From positions 1,508,001 through 1,572,000 of the forward strand of contig NC_092603.1 in the NCBI RefSeq assembly GCF_047663525.1: DNA of 64,000 nt, read 5' to 3'. Shown here in pieces: positions 11,138-22,969 of this stretch. Both the position numbers and the translations under genes were made by a program. Below the pieces are notes generated by a model, which saw only the letters and a program-made list of their open reading frames with translations, did no database searches and had not been told where the DNA came from. Source of the DNA: Anas platyrhynchos. Lineage: Eukaryota; Chordata; Aves; Anseriformes; Anatidae. Position 1 is the stretch's first letter, and each line of letters starts with the position of its first letter.

Positions 11138-11435
11138 AGAAATTTCTTCTCAGAAAGAATGGTTAGGCATTGGAACGGGTTGTCCTGGGAGTTGGTGCAG
11201 TCACTGTCCCTGGGGGCGTTTAAGGAAAGGCTGGACGTGGTGCTTAGGGACATGGTTTAGTGGGTAATAGTGGTGGCAGAGAGGTGGTTGGCCCAGATGT
11301 GAGAAACAAAGATGTGATTTTGCAGCAGAAGGTGTGTTTTTGCAGTGGAAAATGACGCTATCCTTGCATACTTGGAAGGCATTTTGCAAGGATGGCAGTG
11401 GTGTAGCAGTGATGACCTTAGAGGTCTTTTCCAAC
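11138..11435 (+). mobile_element. CR1 LINE 3' end, plus strand, unit 2
   Basis: As in unit 1. The last CR1 bases resume after the LTR at 12016-12045 (ccaacttcaatgattctttg). Confidence 0.82.
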
Positions 11436-12015
11436 TGTACTGGGTCTGTCTGGGATGTTAACTTTCCCTGCAGCAGCCCATACAGTGCTGTGCTCTGCAC
11501 TTGGAGCTAGAACAGCAGTGGTATCACACCAGTGTTGTGTCTGCTGCTGAGCAGTGCTGGCACAGCATCAGGACTCTCTCTAACCCTCCTAGGGGGTGGG
11601 CAAAAAAGTGAGAGAAGAAACATCACCAGAGCACGCTGACCTAAACCAACCAAAGGGATATTCCATACCATGGTCAATCATCACTCATTTGTGGGAAGTA
11701 GAGAGTAATTTCTTTCCTCTGCTCTTCCAAATAGCCTTTATTGGATTTGTTTGTTTGTTTGTTTTTCCCTTTCCCCCTCCCTTTTCCCCTTTCCTTTTTT
11801 TCCTTTTTTTTTTTTCTTTTTTTTTTCCCCTTTAGTTAAATTGCTTAGTTAACAATAACATTTCCTTAATATTTTTTTTTTTTTCCTTTAGTTAAGTTAT
11901 CCTTACCTCAACCTGTGAGTTGTTCTTTACTTTACTTCTTCCCCTCCTCATGTAGGGAGGGGGAGTGAGACAGCAGTTGTGGTGTTTAGCTGCCGAGCAC
12001 AGTAAAACCACCACA
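11436..12015 (+). mobile_element. Solo LTR fossil (ERVL type), unit 2
   Basis: TGTACTGGG to AAACCACCACA, flanked by CCAAC at 11431-11435 and 12016-12020, the 5-bp duplication usual for ERVL. No internal region. Confidence 0.78.
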
Positions 12016-12380
12016 CCAACTTCAATGATTCTTTGATCTAGGGCTGAAGTCTGAGGCCACCTCCTGCCTCTGCTTGGAAGACTTCCAGGAGCTGGTGATG
12101 CCTCCTGTGGGCACAACCTCTGCAGAGCCTGTGTGATGGAGGCTGGAAGCTCTTTGGGTGCCCCCAGGGCAGGGCAATGAACCCAGATGGGACAAGGGGG
12201 TCCCAGGCACCAGCTGGGGAAGTGGGGCAGCTGGAGCTTTGGTTCCTCCTGGCTCTGACTCCCAGGAGACCAAGGAGTCGGTCTACTGCAAGACGCCTTC
12301 GCAGGCAGCAAAGCCTCAGGACAGAAAGCACCCTGCACATGTCACTGCCAGACTCCATCTTCATGTGCAAAACTTTATTT

Positions 12381-12958
12381 CACAGAATCATAGAATTGTA
12401 GAATATTCTGAGTTGGAAGGGACCCATAAGGATCATCAAGTCCAACTCCTGGCACAGCACAGGTCTGCCCAAAAGTTTAGACCATGGGACTAAGTGCACA
12501 GTCCAATCGCTTTTTAAATTCAGACAGGCTTGGTGCAGTGAGTACTTCCCTGGGGAGCGCGTTCCAGTGTGCAACCACCCTCTTGGTGAAGAACCTCTTC
12601 CTGATGTCCAGCATAAACTTCCCCTGCCTCAGCTTAATGCCATTCCTGTGGGTCCTATCACTGTTGTCTATAGAGAATAGGTCACCTGCCTCTCCATTCC
12701 CCCTTGCAAGGAAGTTGTAGACCATGATGAGGTCCCCCCTCAGCCTCCTCTTCTTCAGGCTGAACAGGCCCAGTGCCCTCAGCCATCTTCGTCGCCCTCC
12801 TCTGGGCACTCTCCAACAGTTTAAAGTCCTCTTTGTACTGTGGTGCCCAGAACTGCACACAGTACTCGAGATGAGGCCGCACCAGTCCTGAGCAGAGCAG
12901 GACAATCACCTCCCTCAACGGACGAGCAATGCTGTGCTTGATGCACCTCAGGATACAG
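12381..12958 (-). mobile_element. CR1 LINE 3' of BGL2
   Basis: Same insertion as 1663-2240, with a more diverged right part. Confidence 0.85.
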
Positions 12959-13640
12959 TTGCCACAGTCCTGCTGCTGCTGGGCCTTGTTGTGCTCCAGA
13001 GGGGGGAACAAAGAGACCCCACAGGCTGCTCATGCTCAGCACCAGGCACAGAGCAAGGATCAACCCCAACCTAGGAGGCAAAGGTGGCCTGCAATGGCCA
13101 GCAGCACACAGTGACCACATCCCTTGCCCTGGGGTCTGCAAGCAGTGCAAGCAGAGGGGAGAGGAGCGTGGAGAGCTGCTGCAGCCCCTGTGCTGCCGGC
13201 TGGCGCTCAGAGGCAGGGTGAGACCCATGGGTGCCAGCAGGGCTTGTGCCCCAGCACAGGAGCTGTGTGCAGGGCAAAGCCCAAAGCACCACAGCTCCCC
13301 GAGCTCCAGTTTGTTCGAGGTTCCCACAGACCCAGCCCTTTCCTGTGCTTTTCCCCATGCTTCATGGGACGGATTCCACAGCATCCTGCCTCCGCCAAGC
13401 CCTCCCACAGCATCCAACTCAGAAAGCATCCCAGCCCTGCAACATCCTGGCCTCAGAGCATCCAACCACGAGAACAGCTTCGCTGCCCCCCACAGTAGCC
13501 ATGCACCGGCTCAAATCCAGCTTCCACTGGACTTTTCTGCCCTGCCACTTCAAGTTTCCTGTTCTTTTCGGGGTATGCAGCTTCCTTCAATAATGATTTA
13601 AAATATTCACACGCTGGGATTTTCCATGTTCAGAAGTTGA

Positions 13641-13646
13641 TTTATT
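13641..13646 (-). terminator. BGL2 candidate poly(A) signal
   Basis: AATAAA on the minus strand, about 300 bp past the stop, at the position equivalent to BGL1. Confidence 0.45.
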
Positions 13647-13946
13647 CATTTACAAGGAGTATTACTAATTCTTTTACATCTAAATCCCTGCTATATACTT
13701 CATGCTTTCACACCCAAAGCCAAATTCATCACTGGAGTTAGAAACATGTTTCCCAAAAACAAAGTAAAAGGGCTTCCTGAAGTCAGTACCCCAACAATCT
13801 GCTGCAGGTCTCGGCGTGCAGGGAAAAACACAGGGCAGCCCCTGGCCCCACTGCCCCTCATTCCTGCACTGCTCCTGCAGGATGAAGGAGAGGTGATGCA
13901 GGAGTGGCTGGAGAAGGGCAGGAGCCCCCCAAGGGAGGGAAAGGGT

Positions 13947-14482
13947 CTATGGGGTGTTGTTCCTCAGGCACAGCTGGGCATTCGTCCCCAGCCAGAACCA
14001 GGGGCGCATGCTCTCCCCTTTCAGGAAGGCATCTGTGAAAGTGAAGATCTCAACCCAATTGTCATGGTTTATAAAAGACACCTGCCCCTCAGTACAGTCA
14101 AGACAGACCCAGATCCTTGTGGGGACCGGGGACAGGGACAAGGGGGTGGGAGGAGATGTGAGAGACTTGAGATTTTCATAACAGTACTCCACAGCCCAGA
14201 TCCCTTCTTCAGGGCTCATGTTGATCCACCCCTTCCTCTTCACAGATGCCCTGGCCACCCCCACAGCCCACCCTGAATGCTTTAGCCCCTCTCCCTCCAC
14301 CTCCACCAACCAGCAGTGCCTCCCCTCTCTGAAATCCTCACGTCCTAGAACGCAGCAACTAGTGTCAAATCTCTCTGGTGTGTCAGGCACCTGCTGCTGT
14401 TCAGTTTCCCGTCTCACACTGCAGTTGTCCTGAGACAGGACAAGCATGGGATGAGCCGTGCGTGGATCCAGGGTCACCTTCA
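13947..14482 (-). CDS. BGL2 B30.2 exon
   Basis: A 536-bp open exon ending in TAG at 13947-13949 after LCLRNNTP. It carries the PRY and SPRY landmarks KVTLDPRTAH, HCWLVEVEGEG, EGIWAVEY and IWVCLDCTEGQVSF. It is almost the same as the BGL1 domain, with a few changes such as SCCVLGREDF and FTDAFLKG. Confidence 0.85.
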
Positions 14483-14850
14483 CTGCAGGGACAGAAGGAG
14501 CCAGGCCATCAGGGGCAGAGCTCAGCCCTGGGCAGGCTTTCCCCAGCTCAGGGCCAGGAGCTGCCCCACGGGGCAGGAGATGGGGTACCTCTTGGCTCCT
14601 GAACATGGCCCACCAAGGGCAGGAGAAGCACCTCAGAGGGCAACCCTGTGCACACCTACCTCGATTTTGAGGCAGCAGAAACCTTCTCCATGCTGGAAGG
14701 AGAGGGGAGAGCTGATCACAGCCCATGGCCAGTGCCCAGTGGGTGTGGGTTTTGTGAGGGGTCAGCCCTGGGCTGCTCTGTCCCAATTGCCCACCCTCCC
14801 CTGCACATTGCCTTGACATTGCCCTTGTGCTCAAGCTCAGGAACACTCAC

Positions 14851-17800
14851 CCTTCCCTGCAGCTTGTTCCCCTGGAAAAAGAAGCAAAAGCGATATCTAA
14901 TGAGAGGGGAGAGCTTCTCACCCCATGCCTGAACCCCAAACTGCTTTGTTATGGTGCAGGATACTCACTGAGCTTTGCATCTTTTTTCTCTGTCAAACAA
15001 AAGGAAAAAGAAAGCGTGATGGAAAAGGACATCTTGCCTTCTCAAAATGCCCACTGGTAGAACGCAAAGGCCTTCATTTGGGGGAGGGATGGGTACTAAC
15101 CCAGCTCTTCAGTTAGATCCTCTGCAAAAGAAAAGCAAAAATACTTGGTGAGAGAGTACAGATTCTTATTACATGACAAGAACTCATTTTCTTTGGGTTT
15201 GGGGCCAGACACTCACTCAGTCTTGCAGATTGGTGCGCTAAAAATGAGAAGAAAATCATGGTGAGAGGGAACAGCTTCCCATCCCATTGCGATGACCCCA
15301 AATACTTTCAGATGCAGATGGAGACTTACCCAGCCTTGCATTCTTTTCCTCTGCAAAAGAAAGAGAAAAGCAATGCATGATCAGAGGGGAAAGCTCCTCC
15401 TGCCATAGCTCCCATTGGAAGACATGAAGTTCTTTCCGTTGGGAAGGGACACTCACCCAGCTCTGAAGACAGTTCCGCTGCAAAAGGAAAGCAAAGGCAA
15501 TGCATGATCAGAGGGGACAACTTCTCATCCCATGGCTGCTTCCACGGGAAGACCACAAATTCCTTCATTTTGTGGAGGGACACTCACCCAGCCTTTTATC
15601 TTTTTGTACTGGAACAGAAAGGTAAAAGGAATGCATGATCAGAGGGGAAAGCTTCTCTTCCCATAGCTCCCATTGGAAGACATGAAGTTCTTTCCTTTGG
15701 GGAGGGACACTCACCCCGCTCTTCTCTCAGTTTCGCTGCAAAAGGAAAGCAAAGGCAATGCATGATCAGAGGGGACAACTTCTCATCCCATGGCTGCTTC
15801 CACGGGAAGACCACAAATTCCTTCATTTTGTGGAGGGACACTCACCCAGCTTTTTATGTTTTTTTACTGGAACAGAAAGGTAAAAGGAATGCATGATCAG
15901 AGGGGACAGCTTCTCGTCATATGCCTGCTCCCATGGCTACGCCCCAAAATTTATTCTTCTAGAAAGTGGCCAAATGTAACTTTGCTCCCAAAGGAGGGAC
16001 CAGACTAATAGTGAGTGAAGTTCATCTGGGATCATGGCTTGTGCAAGCAGAACAACCAGCACACAATCTTGTGTAGCTTCCAGTATGATGTCACCAAAGA
16101 TCAAATGAGAGTGAATGGGGAAGAGTTTGTCCCAGAAGCGTCAGTGCAGAGCGGGGCAGCCCCACAGCTCTCTCCCCATCCCCACCTTGATCCCTGTTCC
16201 TTTCAGCCATCCCAGCTGTGTCCCATGCCCAGGGCAGCCCCAGCCCTAGCCAACCCCACTCCTCCATCATGCTGAGGGGCCAGCCCTGGGCTGCTCTGTC
16301 CCAATTGCCCACCCTCCCCTGCACATCACATTCACGTTGCCCTGAGGACACTCACCCAGTTCTGCTACTTGTTCCTCTGAAGAAAACAAAACAAGGGGTG
16401 GGGGGGGGGGGAGGGGGGAGGGAGAAAAGAAGTGCCAGATCAGAGGGGAGATCTTCTCATTCCATCACTGGACCCCATCGGGTTTTGTTGTGGTGGAGGA
16501 TACTCACTGCATTCTTTATTCTTTCTCACTGTCAAACAAAAGCAAAAAGAATGCATGATAGAAAGGGACAACTTCCCATCCCACACTGCCCACCAATAGG
16601 GCCCAAATGCCTTCATTTTGGGGAGGGATGGGCACTCACCCAGCTCTGCAGTTAGATCCTCTGCAAAAGAGAAGCAAAAATACTTGGTGAGAGAGTACAG
16701 ATTCTCATTACATGACAAGAACTCATTTTCTTTGGGTTTGGGGCCAGACACTCACTCAGTCTTGCAGATTGGTGCGCTAGAAATGAGAAGAAAATCATGG
16801 TGAGAGGGAACAGCTTCCCATCCCATTGCGATGACCCCAAATACTTTCAGATGCAGATGGAGACTTACCCAGCCTTGCATTCTTTTTCTCTGCAAAAGAA
16901 AGAGAAAAGCAATGCATGATCAGAGGGGACAGCTTCTCCTGCCATAGCTCCCATTGGAAGACATGAAGTTCTTTCCGTTGGGAAGGGACACTCACCCAGC
17001 TCTGAAGACAGTTCCACTGCAAAAGGAAAGCAAAGGCAATGCATGATCAGAGGGGACAACTTCTCATCCCATGGCTGCTTCCACGGGAAGACCACAAATT
17101 CCTTCATTTTGTGGAGGGACACTCACCCAGCCTTTTATCTTTTTGTACTGGAACAGAAAGGTAAAAGGAATGCATGATCAGAGGGGACAGCTTCTCGTCA
17201 TATGCCTGCTCCCATGGCTACGCCCCAAAATTTATTCTTCTAGAAACGGCCAAATGTAACTTTGCTCCCAAAGGTAGGGACCAGACTAATAGTGAGTGAA
17301 GTTCATCTGGGATCATGGCTTGTGCAAGCAGAACAACCAGCACACAATCTTGTGTAGCTTCCAGTGTGATGTCACCAAAGATCAAATGAGAGTGAATGGG
17401 GAAGAGTTTGTCCCAGAAGTGTCAGTGCAGAGCCGGAGAGCCCCACAGCTCTCTCCCCATCCCCACCTTGATCCCTGTTCCTTTCAGCCATCCCGGCTGT
17501 GTCCCATGCCCAGGGCAGCCCCAGCCCTAGCCAACCCCACTCCTCCATCATGCTGAGGGGCCAGCCCTGGGCTGCTCTGTCCCAATTGCCCACCCTCCCC
17601 TGCACATCACATTCACGTTGCCCTGAGGACACTCACCCAGTTCTGCTACTTGTTCCTCTGAAGAAAACAAAACAAGGGGTGGGGGGGGGGGGAGGGGGGA
17701 GGGAGAAAAGAAGTGCCAGATCAGAGGGGAGATCTTCTCATTCCATCACTGGACCCCATCGGGTTTTGTTGTGGTGGAGGATACTCACTGCATTCTATAT

Positions 17801-20107
17801 TCTTTCTCACTGTCAAACAAAATCAAAAAGAATGCATGATAGAAAGGGACAACTTCCCATCCCACACTGCCCACCAATAGGGCCCAAATGCCTTCATTTT
17901 GGGGAGGGATGGGCACTCACCCAGCTCTGCAGTTAGATCCTCTGCAAAAGAGAAGCAAAAATACTTGGTGAGAGAGTACAGATTCTCATTACATGAGAAG
18001 AACTCATTTACTTTGGGTTTGGGGCCAGACACTCACTCAGTCTTGCAGATTGGTGCGCTAGAAATGAGAAGAAAATCATGGTGAGAGGGAACAGCTTCCC
18101 ATCCCATTGCGATGACCCCAAATCCTTTCAGATGCAGATGGAGACTTACCCAGCCTTGCATTCTTTTCCTCTGCAAAAGAAAGAGAAAAGCAATGCATGA
18201 TCAGAGGGGAAAGCTTCTCCTGCCATAGCTCCCATTGGAAGACATGAAGTTCTTTCCGTTGGGGAGGGACACTCACCCAGCTCTGAAGACAGTTCCGCTG
18301 CAAAAGGAAAGCAAAGGAGAGCATGATCAGAGGGGACAGCTTCTCGTCATATGCTTGCTCCCATGGCTATGCCCCCAAATTTATTCTTCTAGGAAGTGGC
18401 CAAATGTAACTTTGCTCCCAAAGGAGGGACCAGAGTAATAGTGAGTGAAGTTCATCTGGGAGCATGGCTTGTGCAAGCAGAACAACCAGCACACAATCTT
18501 GTGTAGCTTCCAGTATGATGTCACCAAAGATCAAATGAGAGTGAATGGGTACGTATTGAGGACATCCCTGTTCCGGAAGCATCAGTGCAGAGTGGACCAG
18601 CCCTGCAGCTCGCTCCGTGTCCCAGTCTTGATCCCCCTTTTTTTCAGCCATCCTGGCTATGTGCCATGCCCAGGGCAGCCCCACACTCCCCACTACCCCA
18701 TCAAGGTGAGGGGCCAACCCAGGGCTCCTCTGTCCCAGTTTCACACTCTCCCCTGAACAATGCCTTTGTGTTGCCCTGAGGACACTCACCCAGCTGTGCT
18801 GCTTGTTCCTCTGAAGAAAAAAAAAAAAAGACGGGGAGAGAAAAGAAATGTCTGATGAGAGGGGAGATCTTCTCATTCCATCACTGGACCCCATAGGGTT
18901 TTGTTGTGGTGGAGGATACTCACTGAATTCTATATTGTTTCTCACTGTCAAACAAAAGCAAAAAGAATGCATGATAGAAAGAAACAACTTCCCATCCCAC
19001 ATTGCCCTCCAATATGGCCCAAATTCCTTCATTTGGGAGAGGGACACTCACCCAGCTCTTCAGTTAGATCCTCTGCAAAAGAAAAGCAAAAATACTTGGT
19101 GAGAGAGTACAGATTCTCATTACATGATGATTACCCATTTTTCTTGGGTTCAGGGACAGAGACTCACTCAGTCTTGCAGATTGCTGCGCTGCAAATGAGA
19201 AGAAAAATGGTATGCTGAGAGGGAACAGCTTCTCATCACATTGCGACACCTCAAATGCCTTCAGATTTTGATGGAGACTTACCAGCCTTTGCACGGGAGT
19301 CATCTGGAAAAGAAAGAGAAAATCCCTGGAGTGCTCTGTCCCAGCTGCCTACCCTCCCCTAAATATCACCTTGGCCTTGCCCTGTGGCCCAAGCACATGG
19401 ACACTCACCCAACTCTGCTGTTTGATCCGCTGGAAAAGGAAAGCAAAAGCAAAGCAGGATAAGAAGGGAGAACTTCTCATCTGATTGCTGCTTATGGGAA
19501 AACATTGGGTTTACGAATGCAGACTTACCTAACCATCCAGCTTTTTAAATGGAAAAGGAAAGAAAAGTCAATGTGTGCCCAGAAGGCAGTGCTTCACATT
19601 CCATGGCTACTCCCATAGATACACCCTTAATTATTATTCTGAGCTAAGTGTGCACAGAGCACCTACCTCCGAGTTTGGGAGGGACTGGACTAACAGGGAG
19701 CAAGGACCACCTTTGAGCAAGGCTTGTGCACGTGGAGCATTAAGGACAGACACTTGTGTAGCTCTCTGCACCGTGCCACCAAAAGACAAGGGGAAGTGAA
19801 TGGGGATGGGTGGAGGACGTCCCTGTCCCAGAAGTGTCAGTGCAGAGCGGGGCAGCCTTGCAGCTCGCTCCCTGTCCCCACCTTGATCCCCGTTCCTTTC
19901 AGCCATCCTGGCTGTGTCCTGTGCCCAGGGCAACCCCAGCACTCCCCACTCCCACCCCAGGCTCCAGCTGCTCCTCCAGCACCCCCGAGCCACCAGCACA
20001 CAAGCCCCCAGAGCCCACCCAGACCAGGCCCTCCCGCACAGACACCACTTCCCCAGGGTCTGGGGGCAGGGACTGCAAGGACTCACCCAGCTCTCGTATC
20101 CGTGCCT
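14851..20107 (-). CDS. BGL2 array of twenty-nine 21-bp heptad exons
   Basis: The left coordinates in transcript order are 20087, 19409, 19283, 19168, 19052, 18924, 18790, 18277, 18150, 18037, 17921, 17789, 17637, 17127, 16996, 16869, 16756, 16640, 16508, 16356, 15846, 15715, 15588, 15457, 15330, 15217, 15101, 14969 and 14851. All are open in phase 1 with GT donors. Exons 17637 to 17127 and their introns repeat 16356 to 15846 at a displacement of 1281 bp, and 18790-18277 is a third, slightly shorter copy. A further exon near 19529 has a good donor but no AG acceptor and is counted as dead. Linker: 14660-14692. Confidence 0.85.
15870..18440 (-). repeat. Tandem duplication inside the BGL2 stalk (period 1281 bp, then 1149 bp)
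   Basis: Landmarks at 16015, 17296 and 18445 (gttcatctgggatcatggct and relatives) mark three copies. The first two look nearly identical, including a G-rich tract at 16396 and 17677. Each block carries one long intron of about 490 bp and six or seven microexons. Confidence 0.85.
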
Positions 20108-20422
20108 CTGAAAAGCAAAGGCGGAGGAAGAGGTGGTGAGCAGAGCAGCTTGGTTGCTGGGTGGGAACATGTGCAGGGGGGCTGCGCCTTGCCACCAGCC
20201 CCACGCTGCAGCCATGCTCCCTGGCCTCCCACCCAAGGCCCCTTGCCTTCTCCACTGCCTTCGTTGCGCAAGGCAGAGGCCCAAGACCATCCTAAGGCCT
20301 TTGGCATCCCCAGGAGAACATTCCCTTCCTCCTCCAATGCACCTCCCTGGGCCAGGGCTCAGCCCCACTCCAGACCCTGCAGAACACCCTCTCTCCGCTC
20401 CATCCCTGTGCTGCCAGCTTAC

Positions 20423-20527
20423 CTTTCTTTCGAAAGAGATAAACAAGGACGACAATGAACACCACTAAAGGCACGAGGACCACAGCCATAGGCACTATCC
20501 AGGTCTGGGCGTTGTGGAAGAAGGGAG
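20423..20527 (-). CDS. BGL2 transmembrane exon
   Basis: An open 35-codon exon. Its hydrophobic core (VPMAVVLVPLVVFIVVLVYL) differs clearly from the other copies and ends in FRKK. The borders are intact. Confidence 0.8.
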
Positions 20528-20630
20528 CTGAGAAAAGGCATCAGGAAAAGGGCTGTGTTTCCATGCCCGTGGATGAAAAAGCAAGACCCAGACTTCTGCC
20601 AAGTCAGGAGAAGTGTGGGGGCCAGGAACA

Positions 20631-20679
20631 CCCACGGTGGCAGTGACAGGCTGGCCTGGTCCCTCCACTGTGAGCTGGG
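20631..20679 (-). pseudogene. BGL2 IgV remnant
   Basis: AQLTVEGPGQPVTATVG, with the normal acceptor at its 5' side. It then breaks off into intron sequence and has no donor. Confidence 0.8.
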
Positions 20680-21084
20680 CTGGGTCATGAAGAAGGGCAC
20701 AGAGAGGCAGTGAGATTTTGCCATTGTAAATTTAGGGTCAGTGAGCGACAAAGGGCGAGCTGTGCGTGAGTTGGTGTGTGCTGTGTCTGCCTTGTCCTGT
20801 TGGATACCGGGGCAACAGGAGAGGGAGAGGGAGGATGTGCAGGAGAAGGAGGTGTGCTGGGAGTGGGAGCCCTCTCTGCAGAATTCAGGAAGGTGAAGAA
20901 GAGCCAGGAAGTGCAGCCGAGGCAGCACCGGTATTGAATGGAAGAACCAAAGGGAAAGCGAAACCCAGCGGGGGACGAGCTGTGGGCTCAGGTCCCCCCT
21001 TCCCCATGGCCACTCCCCTGCCCCACAGCAGCAGGTCTGCCAGGCCCAGGGGGGAGAGCCCCCAGCAGCCCCACAGGATCCTAC

Positions 21085-21184
21085 CTGAGCCCAGCTGGAG
21101 GAGGAGCAGAGTGACGAGGGAAGTCAGGAGGCCCCTGGCATGGCCGGTGAGACTGGAGTGGCCGCAGCCCCAGGAGAGCCCTAT
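21085..21184 (-). pseudogene. BGL2 signal peptide exon with ATA start
   Basis: The frame reads IGLSWGCGHSSLTGHARG and then a Leu/Val-rich core, aligning codon for codon with the other five. The initiator is ATA, and the donor is intact. Confidence 0.75.
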
Positions 21185-21656
21185 CTGTGCTGCAGCGGGA
21201 GCAGGAGCTAGGGTCAGGACCTGAAGAAGAGAGAGGGGACCGAGGGGCTGCAGGCACCACGGGCAGATGGGGAAGGAGTTCCCCTGGGCCCGGGCACAAA
21301 TAGGCACAGCCAGCAGCACCTTTGGCAGGGTGCAGAGCCTGCGTTTATCATGGGCTGGGGGACACAGCAGGCAGCCCCCAGGGGTTCTTCTCCAAGGGAG
21401 TCTCAGCGACAGAGAGGTCCCTCACGGCACCCAGTCAAGCTGTGGAAAGCACAAGGCTACGCCCAACTTCCCTAACCTTTGCCCAGTTCCTGCCTGCAAT
21501 AACCCTCTGGGAGCACCTTTGTCCCTGGGACAATGGGAGCAAGTGTCCTGGAGCTCTAGAGGCCTGGCACCACCATCCCATCACAGCTGGGTGCCCTGCC
21601 CAATGCCTTCAGAAAGCACAAGGGGCTTGTCCTCAGCAGGAGCCTCTCCAGACCAC
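21185..21656 (-). other. BGL2 5' flank
   Basis: Conserved upstream sequence as in the other copies up to about 21652. It is then joined directly to the ORF1-like block of the next unit; the CR1 endonuclease fragment found here in other units is missing. Confidence 0.4.
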
Positions 21657-22020
21657 GTATCAGCATATAATAACATTTATCATTCTCCTGCTCAGTTTCC
21701 TACATGCTATGCTGCCTGGTGAGCTCCTCTCCCAACTGAGCCACCTGTTTGAAGAGCTCACCCAGCTGAGGGCACGCTTGCACCCATGAAATCCACCTCT
21801 GCCTTCAGGCCCTAAGGGGACCTCCAGAGACTGGAACTCCCTGGAAGTGAGGGTTTGGGCTGCTCTTCCCATCCTCAGGAGGTCTGTTTGTGGGGAGGTA
21901 TCTACCTAGGGAGGTGGCCGACCACCCATTTGGGTTTCGGCTGCAGACCGGCAGACGTGGCGAGTGGACACCATTTCTTCAGCAGAAGGTCCTTCCCAGA
22001 ACAGAGATATGACCAACGCT
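21657..22020 (-). mobile_element. Possible CR1 ORF1-like remnant, unit 3
   Basis: The minus strand codes in broken frame for a short charged helix that resembles the ORF1 N-terminus of avian CR1. It is shared with 50930-51284. The assignment is weak. Confidence 0.35.
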
Positions 22021-22334
22021 GCTCGACCTTCTTGCTCGCCCTGCCTGCAAGCACTGCCATGCAAACTGCCATGCCATGCCCTGACCAACACGCCATGCTC
22101 CATTCACCGCACGCCCGGACTCTCGCTGTCCCCAGGGTTCTGCCTTTGTACGACAGAGGAGGGGCATTTGGATCCTCCCATGCCTCATCAGCTGGCCTCG
22201 CAAGGGCTGCTGAGTCTTAGCAGCTTCCTTGGCTGCCTTGAATAGCCTCGATGAAGGAAAATCCCTGCATGCCTCGATCCTCCACTCTGCTGCAGGACGC
22301 ATTGCCCTGGAGCCGATTGCCTCGGCTTCCTTTG
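22021..22334. other. Unit 3 backbone, no gene seen
   Basis: A more diverged copy of the 1-339 block. Confidence 0.45.
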
Positions 22335-22671
22335 TAGTGATTTAAAATATTCCCACACTTGGAATTTCCATGTTCAGAAGTTGACTTATTTAATTACAAG
22401 GAGTATTGCTAATTCTTTTACATCGAAATCCATGCTAAATAATTCATGCTTTCATGCGCAAAGCCAAATTCATAAATGGGGTTAGGAACGGAGAACTGTA
22501 GCCCACAAATGGGGTTTGCAAACTTGAAGCAAAGGCGTGCCTGAAGTCTGAGTGCCCCCACCAGCTGACGCAGGTCTCAGTATGCAGGGAGGTGTGCGGG
22601 GCAGCCTCTGGAACCACTGCCCCTCATTCTTGCCCTGCTCCTGCAGGACCGAGGAGATGTGAGCCAGGAGT
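22335..22671 (-). pseudogene. Relic BG 3' end, unit 3
   Basis: Same relic, with its own substitutions. Confidence 0.68.
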
Positions 22672-22969
22672 GCAGAAATTTCTTCTCAGAAAGAATGGTT
22701 AGGCATTGGAATGGGTTGTCCTGGGAGTTGGTGGAGTCACTGTCCCTGGGGGCGTTTAAGGAAAGTTTGGACGTGGTGCTTAGGGACATGGTTTAGTGGG
22801 TAATAGTGGTGGCAGAGAGGTGGTTGGCCCAGATGTGAGAAACAAAGATGTGTTTTTGAAGCAGAAGGTGTTTTTGCAGTGGAAAATGACACTATCTTTG
22901 CATACTTGGAAGGGATTTTGCAGGCATGGCAGTGGCGTAGCAGTGATGACCTTAGAGGTCTTTTCCAAC
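22672..22969 (+). mobile_element. CR1 LINE 3' end, plus strand, unit 3
   Basis: Same insertion; resumes at 23565 after the LTR. Confidence 0.82.

Larger units (their letters stand above)
12046..13946 (-). other. BGL2 3' UTR and 3' flank around the CR1
   Basis: The parts 12046-12380 and 12959-13946 are the same backbone as 2241-3190 and 43131-44246. No gene seen. Confidence 0.5.
13947..21184 (-). pseudogene. BGL2: headless BG/butyrophilin-like copy with 29 heptad exons
   Basis: It keeps the signal exon (21085-21184), the first 16-17 codons of IgV (ending near 20631), the transmembrane exon 20423-20527, twenty-nine 21-bp exons, the linker 14660-14692 and a full B30.2 exon 13947-14482. One deletion has removed the rest of IgV and the whole IgC exon, joining the TM-side intron (gggggccaggaacacc) straight into IgV (cacggtggcag). 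The conserved start codon is ATA at 21182-21184, with no nearby in-frame ATG of the same type. The cytoplasmic half is fully open, so the loss looks recent, or the tail may be used by another transcript. I call it a pseudogene with moderate confidence. Confidence 0.75.
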
